A stretch of 64,000 nt of DNA from Thalassospiraceae bacterium LMO-JJ14 (GTDB lineage: Bacteria; Pseudomonadota; Alphaproteobacteria; Rhodospirillales; Casp-alpha2): assembly GCA_021555105.2 (NCBI GenBank), contig CP134604.1, forward strand, positions 3,138,501 through 3,202,500, given 5' to 3'. Positions 18,361 through 26,295 of the stretch are shown one piece after another. The notes under the pieces were generated by a model, which was not told where the DNA came from, ran no database searches, and worked only from the letters and a program-made list of their open reading frames with translations. A program made the position numbers and the translations under genes. Each line of letters begins with the position of its first letter. The first letter of the stretch is position 1.

Positions 18361-18717
18361 CTAATCGTCAGCTCTCCGGACGATGTCCTCGGCCAACGAT
18401 GTCACCAGATTCCGGTTACCGCTTTCCACATTGCCTGCGTTGCGTGCACGGCGTTCGGCTTCACGGCGGACATCGGCGATGTTGACGGGGATCTGTTGAA
18501 GTATCACGGTGAGAACCGATTCGATGGCAAGTATATGTGCCGCTAGATTTTCCGTGTCCCGACCCTGGCGTTGTGCACTGCTGCCCAATACTTCGATCCC
18601 GTCCGCAACTTTGCCCAGGCTATCCTGAAGATCCCCCATCTGGCGCAAGAAACCATCCAGCCCGAGCGTATCTATCATCTCGTGGGCGGCATCCGCTTGC
18701 GGGCCATTTTCGCTCAT
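18361..18717 (-). CDS. Hypothetical helical protein upstream of chpT
   Basis: 118 residues from the ATG at 18717, with AAGGA about eight bases upstream. No signal peptide or membrane helix. The sequence is mostly amphipathic helix (LDGFLRQMGDLQDSLGKVAD, then a Leu/Ile-rich segment ESVLTVILQQIPVNIADV, then a charged Arg/Glu region). No family was recognised. It is read toward chpT with a 107-base gap, so it may be cotranscribed with chpT and the CheY-like gene, suggesting a signalling-associated role by position only. Confidence 0.6.
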   Translation of the reverse strand: MSENGPQADAAHEMIDTLGLDGFLRQMGDLQDSLGKVADGIEVLGSSAQRQGRDTENLAAHILAIESVLTVILQQIPVNIADVRREAERRARNAGNVESGNRNLVTSLAEDIVRRADD

Positions 18718-18904
18718 CACGTTTCCTTTCCAGTTTCCTGCTTGGCAGACAGCCTCCAGACTAACGCGCGTTAATATCGCATACCATCCTCAGCAAACCG
18801 CAAACATCTGCTAAAATCCAGCAACTCCTTGAAATCGTGGCTATTTCAGTTACATTTATCTGACACGGCATGGGGAGTGCCGTAAACAGGATATGGTGAT
18901 TTCC

Positions 18905-19030
18905 ATGAAGTCAGTACTTATCGGCAGTATTGCCGCCCTTGTTATCGCAATCGCGGCCGGTGCCGTGCTTAACAACATGAACCCGACGTCGGGGCAGGCT
19001 TTTTCGACGTCCAACACACGCCTCAACTAA
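18905..19030 (+). CDS. Small membrane or exported protein, 41 residues
   Basis: ATG at 18905 (or an in-frame ATG at 18893 with AGGA very close) to TAA at 19028-19030. The peptide begins MKSVLIGSIAALVIAIAAGA, a single hydrophobic segment of signal-anchor type, followed by a short polar tail rich in Ser, Thr and Asn. It lies alone on the plus strand between two minus-strand transcription units and ends 36 bases before a strong palindromic terminator. The hydrophobic pattern and clean surroundings favour a real gene, but no family was recognised. Confidence 0.5.
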   Translation: MKSVLIGSIAALVIAIAAGAVLNNMNPTSGQAFSTSNTRLN

Positions 19031-19066
19031 AGATACGAAGGCCTTTAACACAGGCCGAAACGAGAA

Positions 19067-19094
19067 AAAGGGCGGTGCCGCGGCACCGCCCTTT
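19067..19094. terminator. Bidirectional terminator at the end of the fdh operon
   Basis: A perfect 28-base palindrome with arms AAAGGGCGGTGCCG / CGGCACCGCCCTTT. On the minus strand it is followed by TTCTCG, extending the T-run to CTTTTTCTCG, and it lies 20 bases after the cytochrome-subunit stop. On the plus strand it can end the small ORF transcript. Confidence 0.85.
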
Positions 19095-19113
19095 AGCGTT
19101 TCTGAAAACCGGG

Positions 19114-20223
19114 TTATTCAGCAGGCTGCTGTTGCCCTGAGCCTTTGTGCATTTCTTCCTCGACCCAAAGCGAATGGTGCTCTTTGGCCCAGTTCAGGTC
19201 GACCTGACCGGTACCGACGGCATCGAAAGCACCTTCCATACCGACCGAACCGATGTAGATGTGTGCGATGACGATGACAATCATGATCAGCGCCACGACG
19301 GAATGCCAAAGCACTGAGATCTGCGCTTCCTGCAACGGCGTGAAACTCGTCGGCAGATCGGCACCGAAGTTGTTGATGAAGGCGAAAGTCCCGGCCCAGG
19401 GCTGGATTTCAAACGGCCACATCATCGCCACGCCTGACAGCGACAGCGAGAAACCGCCCAACACAACTGCCCAGAAGATGATCTTCTGTCCGGCATTAAA
19501 GCGTCCTGCTTCAGGGTGAACGCCTTTGGAAAACAGTCCTCCACCGATCGCCAGCCATTTCAGATCACGACCTTTCGGAATGTTGTAGCGAACCCAAAGA
19601 ACGAACATCAAAGCGATGCCGACCATGAAGGCAAAGGCAATATAATTGTGCGCAAGCTTGCCGTAATAGGTCAGCGTGCCAAAAGCTTCCGGTCCGATGA
19701 CCGGTTTAAGGAAATACCGGCCATAAAGAATGTTCAGCCCGGTAAACGCCAGCACGATAAAACTGGTGGCGGTCAGCCAGTGCACGGCGCGCTCAAGCGC
19801 GTTGAAACGTTCAATTGTGCGACCCTGAGGATCGAACCCGTGATCGATCTTGATGCGTCCACGCACAGCGAAGAACACCACCAGCAGGATAAGGATAGCC
19901 AGAAGGCTCCATGCGCCATAGATGCTGAGCGGGCCGTTCTTGAAAGCCCGCCAAGCATCGCCGTCGGCCTGCACCATCTGCGCAGCTTTCTTATCGGGAA
20001 TGGATACGGTGCCACTTACACCACCCTTGATCGCGCGCCACATTTGGGCATCGGAAATGTTCCCGAGCGTATTGCCCGGCACATCGCCATTTTGCTGCGC
20101 CTGCGCCGAATGATCTGTGACCAGCGCCAGCCCGGCGTTCATGGTCATGGATCCAAGCCCGACCAACGCGGTCACGAATACCGCAAAAGCGCCGGTCCGG
20201 ATAATTTGCATCAGCTTCGTCAT
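19114..20223 (-). CDS. Formate dehydrogenase cytochrome b556 (gamma) subunit
   Basis: 369 residues. The N-terminal ~110 residues contain a signal-like helix and a periplasmic segment, as in proteobacterial FDH gamma subunits longer than E. coli FdnI. Four or more membrane helices follow, with heme-ligand His candidates in ERAVHWLTATSFIVLAFTGL, KLAHNYIAF and LWHSVVALIMIVIVIAHIY. It takes electrons from the iron-sulfur subunit to quinone. GGAG is eight bases before the ATG. It is the last structural gene of the fdh operon and is followed by a strong terminator. Confidence 0.93.
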   Translation of the reverse strand: MTKLMQIIRTGAFAVFVTALVGLGSMTMNAGLALVTDHSAQAQQNGDVPGNTLGNISDAQMWRAIKGGVSGTVSIPDKKAAQMVQADGDAWRAFKNGPLSIYGAWSLLAILILLVVFFAVRGRIKIDHGFDPQGRTIERFNALERAVHWLTATSFIVLAFTGLNILYGRYFLKPVIGPEAFGTLTYYGKLAHNYIAFAFMVGIALMFVLWVRYNIPKGRDLKWLAIGGGLFSKGVHPEAGRFNAGQKIIFWAVVLGGFSLSLSGVAMMWPFEIQPWAGTFAFINNFGADLPTSFTPLQEAQISVLWHSVVALIMIVIVIAHIYIGSVGMEGAFDAVGTGQVDLNWAKEHHSLWVEEEMHKGSGQQQPAE

Positions 20224-20261
20224 TTACTTAACTCCGATTGCCGCCCGTGCCTTGGCCCGGG

Positions 20262-20576
20262 TCAGTTACCACCTTGGAATTTGCCGCGCTCCTGCAGCGC
20301 CTTGTCGGCATCGCTTTCGACCAGCGGCGCACGCACATCGCTGCCCCGGGTCGGACCACCGCCGCCGAGAGCCGCCTGCTGACCGCCTTGTAATATCGAG
20401 CGCTGACGCAATTGCGCGAGGTCGTCCTCGTTCAGTGAAGAAGTCGGCATCTTACCGGGATAGACGCCCGGTTTGTATTGCAACGGCCGTCCCTGTTCTT
20501 CCGGGCGGCACCCGGCGAGGACGACGAGCGAGAAACAAACGACCCCAAAGATTTTCAGAATTCGTAAATCGAACAT
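20262..20576 (-). CDS. Small lipoprotein of the formate dehydrogenase operon
   Basis: 104 residues. The lipoprotein signal ends in the lipobox LAGC (Cys23). The mature part is hydrophilic, rich in Gly, Gln and Arg, with no recognised domain. AAGGA lies six bases before the ATG. It is placed between the iron-sulfur subunit and the cytochrome subunit, 38 bases upstream of the latter, so it is part of the operon and may help assemble the membrane complex. The function is not known from sequence. Confidence 0.75.
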   Translation of the reverse strand: MFDLRILKIFGVVCFSLVVLAGCRPEEQGRPLQYKPGVYPGKMPTSSLNEDDLAQLRQRSILQGGQQAALGGGGPTRGSDVRAPLVESDADKALQERGKFQGGN

Positions 20577-20638
20577 GGTAATTCCTTGTTCTTACATTTC
20601 CGGCAGACCGCGCCGGAATTTTCGGATGTTAAAGGAGG

Positions 20639-20666
20639 GGCGGCATCCCGCTCAAGAGATGCCGCC
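20639..20666 (-). other. Intercistronic hairpin between the FDH iron-sulfur and lipoprotein genes
   Basis: GGCGGCATC (20639-20647) pairs perfectly with GATGCCGCC (20658-20666) over a 10-base loop. On the minus strand it starts 28 bases after the iron-sulfur subunit stop and lacks a strong T-run. It is more likely an RNA-processing or partial-attenuation element than a full terminator. Confidence 0.5.
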
Positions 20667-20693
20667 ACCTTAACCTTTAGACAGACCGAGAGG

Positions 20694-21290
20694 TCAGGAG
20701 CCGGCCTTCAACTGATAAGCCGTACCCCAACCCCACGCACCGGAGCCGAAGCCACGCGATACGATACGCTCGCGGTAGATGTTGGAGATCATGTTGCCAT
20801 CCCCGCCGAGCAATGCCTTCGTCGAGCACATTTCGGCGCAGATCGGCAGCTTGCCTTCCGCGAGACGGTTACGGCCGTACTTCTGGAATTCGGCCGTCGA
20901 GTTGTCGTCTTCCGGACCACCGTTGCAGAAGGTACATTTGTCCATCTTGCCACGCGATCCGAAGTTACCGGCCTGCGGATACTGCGGCGCGCCGAACGGG
21001 CACGCGTAGAAGCAATAACCACAGCCGATGCACAGGTCCTTGGAGTGGAGAACCACGCCTTCCTCGGTCTGGTAGATGCAATCCACCGGACATACCGCGA
21101 TACACGGCGCATCCGAGCAATGCATGCACGCCACCGAGATGGAGCGCTCACCGGGTTTGCCGTCGTTAATCGTGACGACCCGGCGACGGTTGATGCCCCA
21201 GGGAACCTCGTGCTCGTTTTTGCACGCGGTGACACAGGCGTTGCACTCGATGCAGCGTTCTGCGTCACACAGGAACTTCATTCTAGCCAT
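20694..21290 (-). CDS. Formate dehydrogenase iron-sulfur (beta) subunit
   Basis: 198 residues, a four-cluster ferredoxin-type subunit. Cys motifs in order: CIECNACVTACKNE, CMHCSDAPCIAVCPVDC, CIGCGYCFYACPFG and CTFCNG with a distal CAEMC. It carries electrons from the catalytic subunit to the cytochrome. It is shorter than E. coli FdnH (about 294 residues) and lacks its C-terminal membrane anchor, as in the FDH3-type beta subunits of other proteobacteria. Ribosome-binding site GGGAGA. It lies 17 bases downstream of the catalytic-subunit gene. Confidence 0.94.
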   Translation of the reverse strand: MARMKFLCDAERCIECNACVTACKNEHEVPWGINRRRVVTINDGKPGERSISVACMHCSDAPCIAVCPVDCIYQTEEGVVLHSKDLCIGCGYCFYACPFGAPQYPQAGNFGSRGKMDKCTFCNGGPEDDNSTAEFQKYGRNRLAEGKLPICAEMCSTKALLGGDGNMISNIYRERIVSRGFGSGAWGWGTAYQLKAGS

Positions 21291-21307
21291 TTCTGTGTCT
21301 CCCTATT

Positions 21308-24190
21308 TCACGCTGTTTTGACACGGCAGAGCGTGACTTTGGTTTCCTGCATTTGGGTCACCGAGTCATACCCGTACGTCCCGCACATGTTGGAAGCTTC
21401 ACCCAACACATATGGATCGGCGCCTTCCGGATATTTCTTCCGAAGGGATTCACCCATCCAATGCCCGCCGAAGTGGAACGGCATGAACACAACCCCCGGC
21501 GCAACACGCTCGGTTACGAGCGCCTTGACTTTGACACGACCACCTTCGGGGCTTTCGACCCACATGTCGGTACCGTCCTTGATGCCGGCATTGTTGGCAT
21601 CGATCGGGTTGATTTCACAGAACATGTCCTGCTGCAGTTCGGCAAGCCATGGGTTGGAGCGTGACTCGTCACCACCACCTTCGTATTCCACGAGACGGCC
21701 CGACGTCAGAATGATCGGGAAGTCACCGGAGAAATCCTGCTTCTGGATCGAGGCATACTTGGTCGGCAGGCGATAGGCCTGACGGTCCGTATAGGTCTCG
21801 TACTTCGGCAGAAGGTCACGCCGCGGCGTGTACAACGGCTCGCGGTGCAACGGCACCGGATCCGGGAACGTCCACACCACGGTACGCGCCTTGGCGTTAC
21901 CGAACGGTGCGCAGCCGTGCTTAATGGCGACACGCTGGATACCGCCCGAAAGGTCGGTCTTCCAGTTGGTCTTGTCGCCGGCGACCTTTTCGATGGCCGC
22001 TTTTTCCGCATCGGTCAGGTCCGAATCCCAGCCAAGCTTCTTGAGCATGGCCATGGTGAATTCGGGGTGGCCGTCCTTGAGCTCGTTCCCAACCGGATAC
22101 GAGCCTTCGGCAAGCAGGTTGGAACCGTTCCGTTCCACACCGAAACGGGCGCGGAAGTTGAGGCCGCCTTCGGCAACCGGCTTGGACGGATCATAAAGAA
22201 CCGGCGTACCCGGGTGCTTGATGTCAGCAGTCCCCCAGCACGGCCAAGGCAGACCGTAGTAGTCACCGCTGACCGGGCCACCCTTCGCAAGAAGCGTGGT
22301 GCGATCGAACGTTGCCTGGTTCGCCATGTGCGCTTTCAGGCGCTCCGGCGACTGGCCGGTGTAGCCGATCGTCCACATACCCTTGTTGAACTCGCGGGTG
22401 GTGTCTTCGATGTTCGGCTCCTGGCGGCCATTGCCGAGGTCGTCCATTTTGATGTTCTTGAAGAACTTGTCGGCCCAGCCGAACTTCTTCGCGAACATCG
22501 CCATGATTTCATGGTCGGTACGCGCTTCGAATACCGGGTCCACAACCTTGTCGCGCCACTGCAGAGAGCGGTTTGACGCGGTCACAGAGCCGCGGGTTTC
22601 GAATTGCGTCGCGGCCGGCAACACGTAGATGCCGTCCTGACGATCCGGAATAACGGAAGCGAACGTCGGCACCGGATCGATGACAACCATCAGATCCAGC
22701 TTTTCCATCGCTTTCTTCATTTCCGGCAGTCGGGTCTGCGAGTTGACCGCGTGCCCCCAGTAGACCATGGCACGAAGGTTGTCGGTCTGGTCGATCTTGT
22801 CCTTGTCTTCGAGGACGCCATCAACCCAGCGCGACACCGGGATACCCTTCGAGTTCATCATCTTCTCGGTCTCGAACTGACCGGCAAGGAACTCGTAGTC
22901 GACATCCCAAACACGTGCCCAGTGCTTCCACGACCCCTTGGCGAGACCGTAGTAACCCGGCAGCGAATGCGACAGGATGCAGAAATCGGTCGCACCCTGA
23001 ACGTTGTCGTGACCGCGGAAGATGTTGGCGCCGCCACCCTGGGTACCAATGTTGCCCAGCGCCAGCATCAGGATGCAGTAAGCGCGGGTGTTATTGTTCC
23101 CGTTGGTGTGCTGCGTGCCGCCCATGCACCAGACGATGGTACCCGGACGGTTGTTGGCCAGCGTCCGCGCGACCCGGCGAAGCTGTGCTCCCGGAACCCC
23201 GGTCACACGCTCGGTCTCTTCGGGCGTCCACTTCTTCACTTCGGCGCGGATCTGCTCCATGCCCCAGACACGCTGCTTGATGTATTCCTTGTCTTCCCAT
23301 CCGTTTTCAAAGATGTGATGCAGGATACCCCAGATCAGCGCGACATCCGTGCCCGGACGGAACCGGACGTATTCGTCAGCATGAGCGGCCGTCCGCGAGA
23401 AACGCGGATCGCACACGATGAGGGCGGCATTGTTCTGCTCTTTCGCCTTCAGAATGTGTTGTACGGCAACCGGGTGCGCCTCGGCCGGGTTGGACCCGAT
23501 GAGGAACATGGCTTTCGAGTTGTGCATGTCGTTGTAGCTGTTCGTCATCGCACCGTAGCCCCAGGTGTTGGCAACACCGGCGACCGTGGTCGAGTGACAG
23601 ATACGTGCCTGGTGATCCCCATTATTGGAGCCCCAGAACGCATAGAATTTACGGAACAGATACGACTGCTCGTTATTGAACTTGGCGGAGCCGAGCCAGT
23701 AAACCGAGTCAGGACCGGAGGTCTTGCGGATCTCCATCATCTTGTCGCCGATCTCGTTGATGGCATCGTCCCAGCTGATCTTCTGCCATTTGCCGCCCGA
23801 CAGTTTCATCGGATATTTCAAACGGCGATCCGCATGGGCATGGTGACGCACCGATGCACCCTTGGCGCAATGCGCACCCAGGTTGAACGGGCTGTCGAAA
23901 CCAGGCTCCTGGCCGATCCACGCACCGTTGGATACCTCAGCAATAACCGTGCAGCCGACGGAGCAGTGCGTGCAGACAGATTTGATCTGTTGGATTTCAC
24001 CGGCGGCAGAGGCCGCTTCGGCTTTTTTGACCATTCCTGCCGGCAGGGCCGATGCCAACGCGATACCGCCAGCTGTCACCCCTGAACGCTTCAGGAAGGT
24101 CCGGCGATCCATTGAACCGCCAACGACTCCGGCTAGTGCCTTCGTCAAACGGGGGCGTCCCGCAACCCCGTTGCTCTTTTTGGTGAGCAT
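21308..24190 (-). CDS. Formate dehydrogenase catalytic (alpha) subunit, Mo/W-bis-MGD, Cys-ligated
   Basis: 960 residues in one frame. A Tat signal is at residues 27-60 (MDRRTFLKRSG). A [4Fe-4S] site is formed by Cys73, Cys76, Cys80 and Cys108. The metal ligand is Cys198 in ARICHSTTVA, where the E. coli enzymes have selenocysteine, followed by the conserved His. The C-terminal dinucleotide-binding domain is present (LTSGRLVEYEGGGDESRSNP). It oxidises formate to CO2 on the periplasmic side. SD GGGAGA lies eight bases from the ATG. The nearby tungstate transporter makes tungsten a plausible metal, but sequence alone cannot tell Mo from W. Confidence 0.96.
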   Translation of the reverse strand: MLTKKSNGVAGRPRLTKALAGVVGGSMDRRTFLKRSGVTAGGIALASALPAGMVKKAEAASAAGEIQQIKSVCTHCSVGCTVIAEVSNGAWIGQEPGFDSPFNLGAHCAKGASVRHHAHADRRLKYPMKLSGGKWQKISWDDAINEIGDKMMEIRKTSGPDSVYWLGSAKFNNEQSYLFRKFYAFWGSNNGDHQARICHSTTVAGVANTWGYGAMTNSYNDMHNSKAMFLIGSNPAEAHPVAVQHILKAKEQNNAALIVCDPRFSRTAAHADEYVRFRPGTDVALIWGILHHIFENGWEDKEYIKQRVWGMEQIRAEVKKWTPEETERVTGVPGAQLRRVARTLANNRPGTIVWCMGGTQHTNGNNNTRAYCILMLALGNIGTQGGGANIFRGHDNVQGATDFCILSHSLPGYYGLAKGSWKHWARVWDVDYEFLAGQFETEKMMNSKGIPVSRWVDGVLEDKDKIDQTDNLRAMVYWGHAVNSQTRLPEMKKAMEKLDLMVVIDPVPTFASVIPDRQDGIYVLPAATQFETRGSVTASNRSLQWRDKVVDPVFEARTDHEIMAMFAKKFGWADKFFKNIKMDDLGNGRQEPNIEDTTREFNKGMWTIGYTGQSPERLKAHMANQATFDRTTLLAKGGPVSGDYYGLPWPCWGTADIKHPGTPVLYDPSKPVAEGGLNFRARFGVERNGSNLLAEGSYPVGNELKDGHPEFTMAMLKKLGWDSDLTDAEKAAIEKVAGDKTNWKTDLSGGIQRVAIKHGCAPFGNAKARTVVWTFPDPVPLHREPLYTPRRDLLPKYETYTDRQAYRLPTKYASIQKQDFSGDFPIILTSGRLVEYEGGGDESRSNPWLAELQQDMFCEINPIDANNAGIKDGTDMWVESPEGGRVKVKALVTERVAPGVVFMPFHFGGHWMGESLRKKYPEGADPYVLGEASNMCGTYGYDSVTQMQETKVTLCRVKTA

Positions 24191-24239
24191 TTAATTATCT
24201 CCCAATGTTGACCATTTAAACATTAGTACCCGTACAGGC

Positions 24240-24437
24240 CTAGAAGCGGCTCAGCTCGTAGTACTTCATGACATGTTCGGTTTCCCGGTAACCGCTCGTC
24301 TTGCGATCCTCGGGCAATGCTGCTTCCGCTTTGGTTCCGGAAAGAGCGGCTGTTGCGATACCGGCAGCACCGGCAACACTTGCCCCTTTCAGAAAATCAC
24401 GGCGGGCCAGCGTGTCCGATTTTTCGGTCCTTTTCAT
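24240..24437 (-). CDS. Formate dehydrogenase-associated small Tat-signal protein
   Basis: 65 residues. A twin-arginine signal (LARRDFLKGASVAGAAGIAT) takes up most of the protein, leaving a short mature part ending in HVMKYYELSRF. This is the small 'formate dehydrogenase region TAT target' protein commonly found just upstream of FDH catalytic genes. Its role is unknown; it may accompany the catalytic subunit through the Tat system. GGGAGA precedes the ATG, the same leader type as the two following genes. It lies 49 bases upstream of the catalytic-subunit gene. Confidence 0.85.
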   Translation of the reverse strand: MKRTEKSDTLARRDFLKGASVAGAAGIATAALSGTKAEAALPEDRKTSGYRETEHVMKYYELSRF

Positions 24438-24467
24438 AGCTGTCTCCCAATAGTTGACACGTACGTG

Positions 24468-24484
24468 ATGGCCACCATGGCCAT
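24468..24484 (-). other. Short perfect inverted repeat in the TorD-Tat peptide spacer
   Basis: ATGGCCA-CCA-TGGCCAT (24468-24484), a 7-bp stem with a 3-base loop. It lies in the 148-base gap between the chaperone gene and the small Tat gene, where the transcript leader of the structural genes would be. The rest of this gap shows nothing recognisable. Confidence 0.35.
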
Positions 24485-24585
24485 TCTTTCCTTGTCTTGT
24501 GGACCCGGATTACACCCCCAGATGGCGAATGCTTCTCCGTTCCGTCTCTTTATCAGCGGCTCAACCGCCCTTAACTCCAGGCAGC

Positions 24586-25236
24586 TCAAGCCGCCATTTC
24601 ATAAGCCTCGCGCTCGATCTCCATGAACAAGCGACCGATGGTCCCTACCGGCATGTAAAGCACAGCTGCCTGCGCCCCCTCGAGGTCCTTGAACATTTTT
24701 CCGGCCCATGGCGCCAGGTGTTTGTCGAAAAACGCTTTCGCTTCAGCCGACCCCACCTCGCCCCCAAGTGCACCGGTCAGCAGACCGTGCATCATCTCGC
24801 ACAGGCTGGCGATGTGGTCTTCGGGTTCAGAATTATCCTCGGACGAAGCGATCCCAAGGCGTGCCATGTCGGCGCGCAACTCGGCCAATGGCTTGTCGTA
24901 AACAAGACCGGTTAAATACAAGGAAGCATATGGTGAAATTTCACCACCGGCACCGACACCGTAAAACAGCTCGGTGAACTCCTCTTCGGCTTTCACGCGC
25001 GGTGTACGGAGGCAAAGCTTTCCGAATGCGGCAATCGCCACGCCCAGTGCACTATCATCCTCATGACCGGCGAGAGAACGCATCATCTCGAGCGTTTCGT
25101 CATCCATCGGTGCGGACAGGACCCGCGCAAGTAAACCGTAAAAATTGGCACGCATAAGATTGTCCTCGGACACGCTCGGCGCGCCAGGGGCAAAATTGGA
25201 ATCAGACGATGAATTGATAGCTGTGGACTTTGCCAC
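24586..25236 (-). CDS. TorD/DmsD-family formate dehydrogenase maturation chaperone
   Basis: 216 residues, all-helical TorD family. The helical core begins LMRANFYGLLARVLSAPMDD. The family centre is seen in EEEFTELFYGVGAGGEISPYASLYLTG split across the conserved E-x-x-x-x-x-Y/F and PY-x-S/A-x-Y motifs, and EPEDHIASLCEMMHGLL is the ExDH signature. Such chaperones bind the Tat signal of the molybdoenzyme and help cofactor insertion. The start is GTG at 25236 with GGGAGA five bases upstream. It is the first gene of the fdh structural operon. Confidence 0.88.
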   Translation of the reverse strand: MAKSTAINSSSDSNFAPGAPSVSEDNLMRANFYGLLARVLSAPMDDETLEMMRSLAGHEDDSALGVAIAAFGKLCLRTPRVKAEEEFTELFYGVGAGGEISPYASLYLTGLVYDKPLAELRADMARLGIASSEDNSEPEDHIASLCEMMHGLLTGALGGEVGSAEAKAFFDKHLAPWAGKMFKDLEGAQAAVLYMPVGTIGRLFMEIEREAYEMAA

Positions 25237-25494
25237 TTTTTCTCCCTTGGTGCTTCCCAGCTACAGCGACTTTTCTAGTTCTTAAAAGAATATTTTTGAC
25301 GCTTTGTTATGCATTGGCGGTGAGCTCAAAACCGAACAATTACCCACACTTCGCCCACTAAGCCTGAATGTTAATATTATCAGGTGGCATCCCAGTTGGT
25401 GTCAAATGGATTCTCCCCGAATTCGATTGTGCACCTGCGAAAAAAATTATTACTTTCAGTCGCTTAAGGCCATAAATTTACTATGGATATATGC
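25237..25494 (-). promoter_or_regulatory. Promoter region of the fdh structural operon, with TTATGCATTG motif
   Basis: AT-rich 258-base spacer between the DUF3306 stop and the chaperone start. It holds TTATGCATTG at 25307-25316, about 70 bases upstream of the GTG. The same ten bases recur in the tup promoter region at 28493-28502, and GTTATGTAATG appears at 35668-35678. These may be sites of a tungstate/molybdate-responsive regulator. A further A-run (25440-25447) shows no recognised role. Confidence 0.45.
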
Positions 25495-26295
25495 TCAGTT
25501 TTCAGTATCGTCCTCGCTGCCGCCAATTTCGTCATCTTCAATTTCCACAGGCGTTTCATCATTTTGCGGAGTTTTTTGGTTTAAAACCCCATCGTTTTCA
25601 GCCCCTTCTGCGGCATCCTCTTCAGCGTCGTCGTCATCGAACGCCTTCCGTGCCTGTTCCGGCATCATGTCGCGAAGTTCTTTTTCGCTCAGATGCCCCC
25701 GCCCAACCTGATAATTCCCGGTCAGGCCGTCGATGATCCTGTCGATGATATTGAAATCCTCATCGTAGTCGTTCAGCCCGTCACGGACGTTGAAGAACGG
25801 ATTGATTCGCCACATAACCCTGAGCGCCCGGCGCTTCATGAATTCCGGCACCCCTTTACGCAGGAACGGGGTAAAGTCCGAATCCTTATCGAGAGAATCC
25901 AATGGCGCCAACGCAGCGACGGTCTCGCGTTCCTCGTCGCTCATGTCCTCTTCGTCTATGCCGGCAAACAGTGTGTCGTCTTCCATCGCCGCGGCAACGG
26001 CATCCTGGTCTGCTTCTCCGTCCGTGTCTTCGTCCGCCGGCAGGTATCCGACCCCACGCGTCAGGCGGTCATCGCCGTCCTCAGGATCAGGGGCCAGAGG
26101 CACCATAGCCGGCACGAAATGTCGTGACCGCGCACCGCCCGGAAGCGTGGCAAACGGATCAGCGGGTTCGGCCGCCGCAGTTTTGCTGCGGGCTTTTTCC
26201 GACTGCACCTGCGTTTCTTCGATGGCATCGGCACCACCCTTGGCCTTGAGGCGCGACCAGCGGCTCAAACGTCCTTCAGCCACTGCCACCCCCAT
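25495..26295 (-). CDS. DUF3306 protein, formate dehydrogenase accessory
   Basis: 266 residues from the ATG at 26295, with AAGGA eight bases upstream, overlapping the MobA fusion gene by 20 bases. It starts GRLSRWSRLKA. The central conserved part SDFTPFLRKGVPEFMKRRAL followed by LRVMWRINPFF and DGLNDYDEDF is the DUF3306 signature. The last ~60 residues are very acidic. DUF3306 proteins are found beside FDH genes in many proteobacteria. Here it follows the gene carrying the partner domain DUF3305. Biochemical role unknown. Confidence 0.85.
   Translation of the reverse strand: MGVAVAEGRLSRWSRLKAKGGADAIEETQVQSEKARSKTAAAEPADPFATLPGGARSRHFVPAMVPLAPDPEDGDDRLTRGVGYLPADEDTDGEADQDAVAAAMEDDTLFAGIDEEDMSDEERETVAALAPLDSLDKDSDFTPFLRKGVPEFMKRRALRVMWRINPFFNVRDGLNDYDEDFNIIDRIIDGLTGNYQVGRGHLSEKELRDMMPEQARKAFDDDDAEEDAAEGAENDGVLNQKTPQNDETPVEIEDDEIGGSEDDTEN

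Noticed and set aside
18762-18773. TAACGCGCGTTA palindrome upstream of the hypothetical gene at 18717
   Set aside because: Only 12 bases, no recognised regulator site and no second copy; could be chance.
22604-24085. A 493-codon plus-strand frame opposite the FDH catalytic gene
   Set aside because: Antisense shadow: no motif, and the minus-strand frame is an intact formate dehydrogenase.
21308-24190. Possible selenocysteine formate dehydrogenase
   Set aside because: The ligand position is a normal Cys codon and the frame has no internal TGA.
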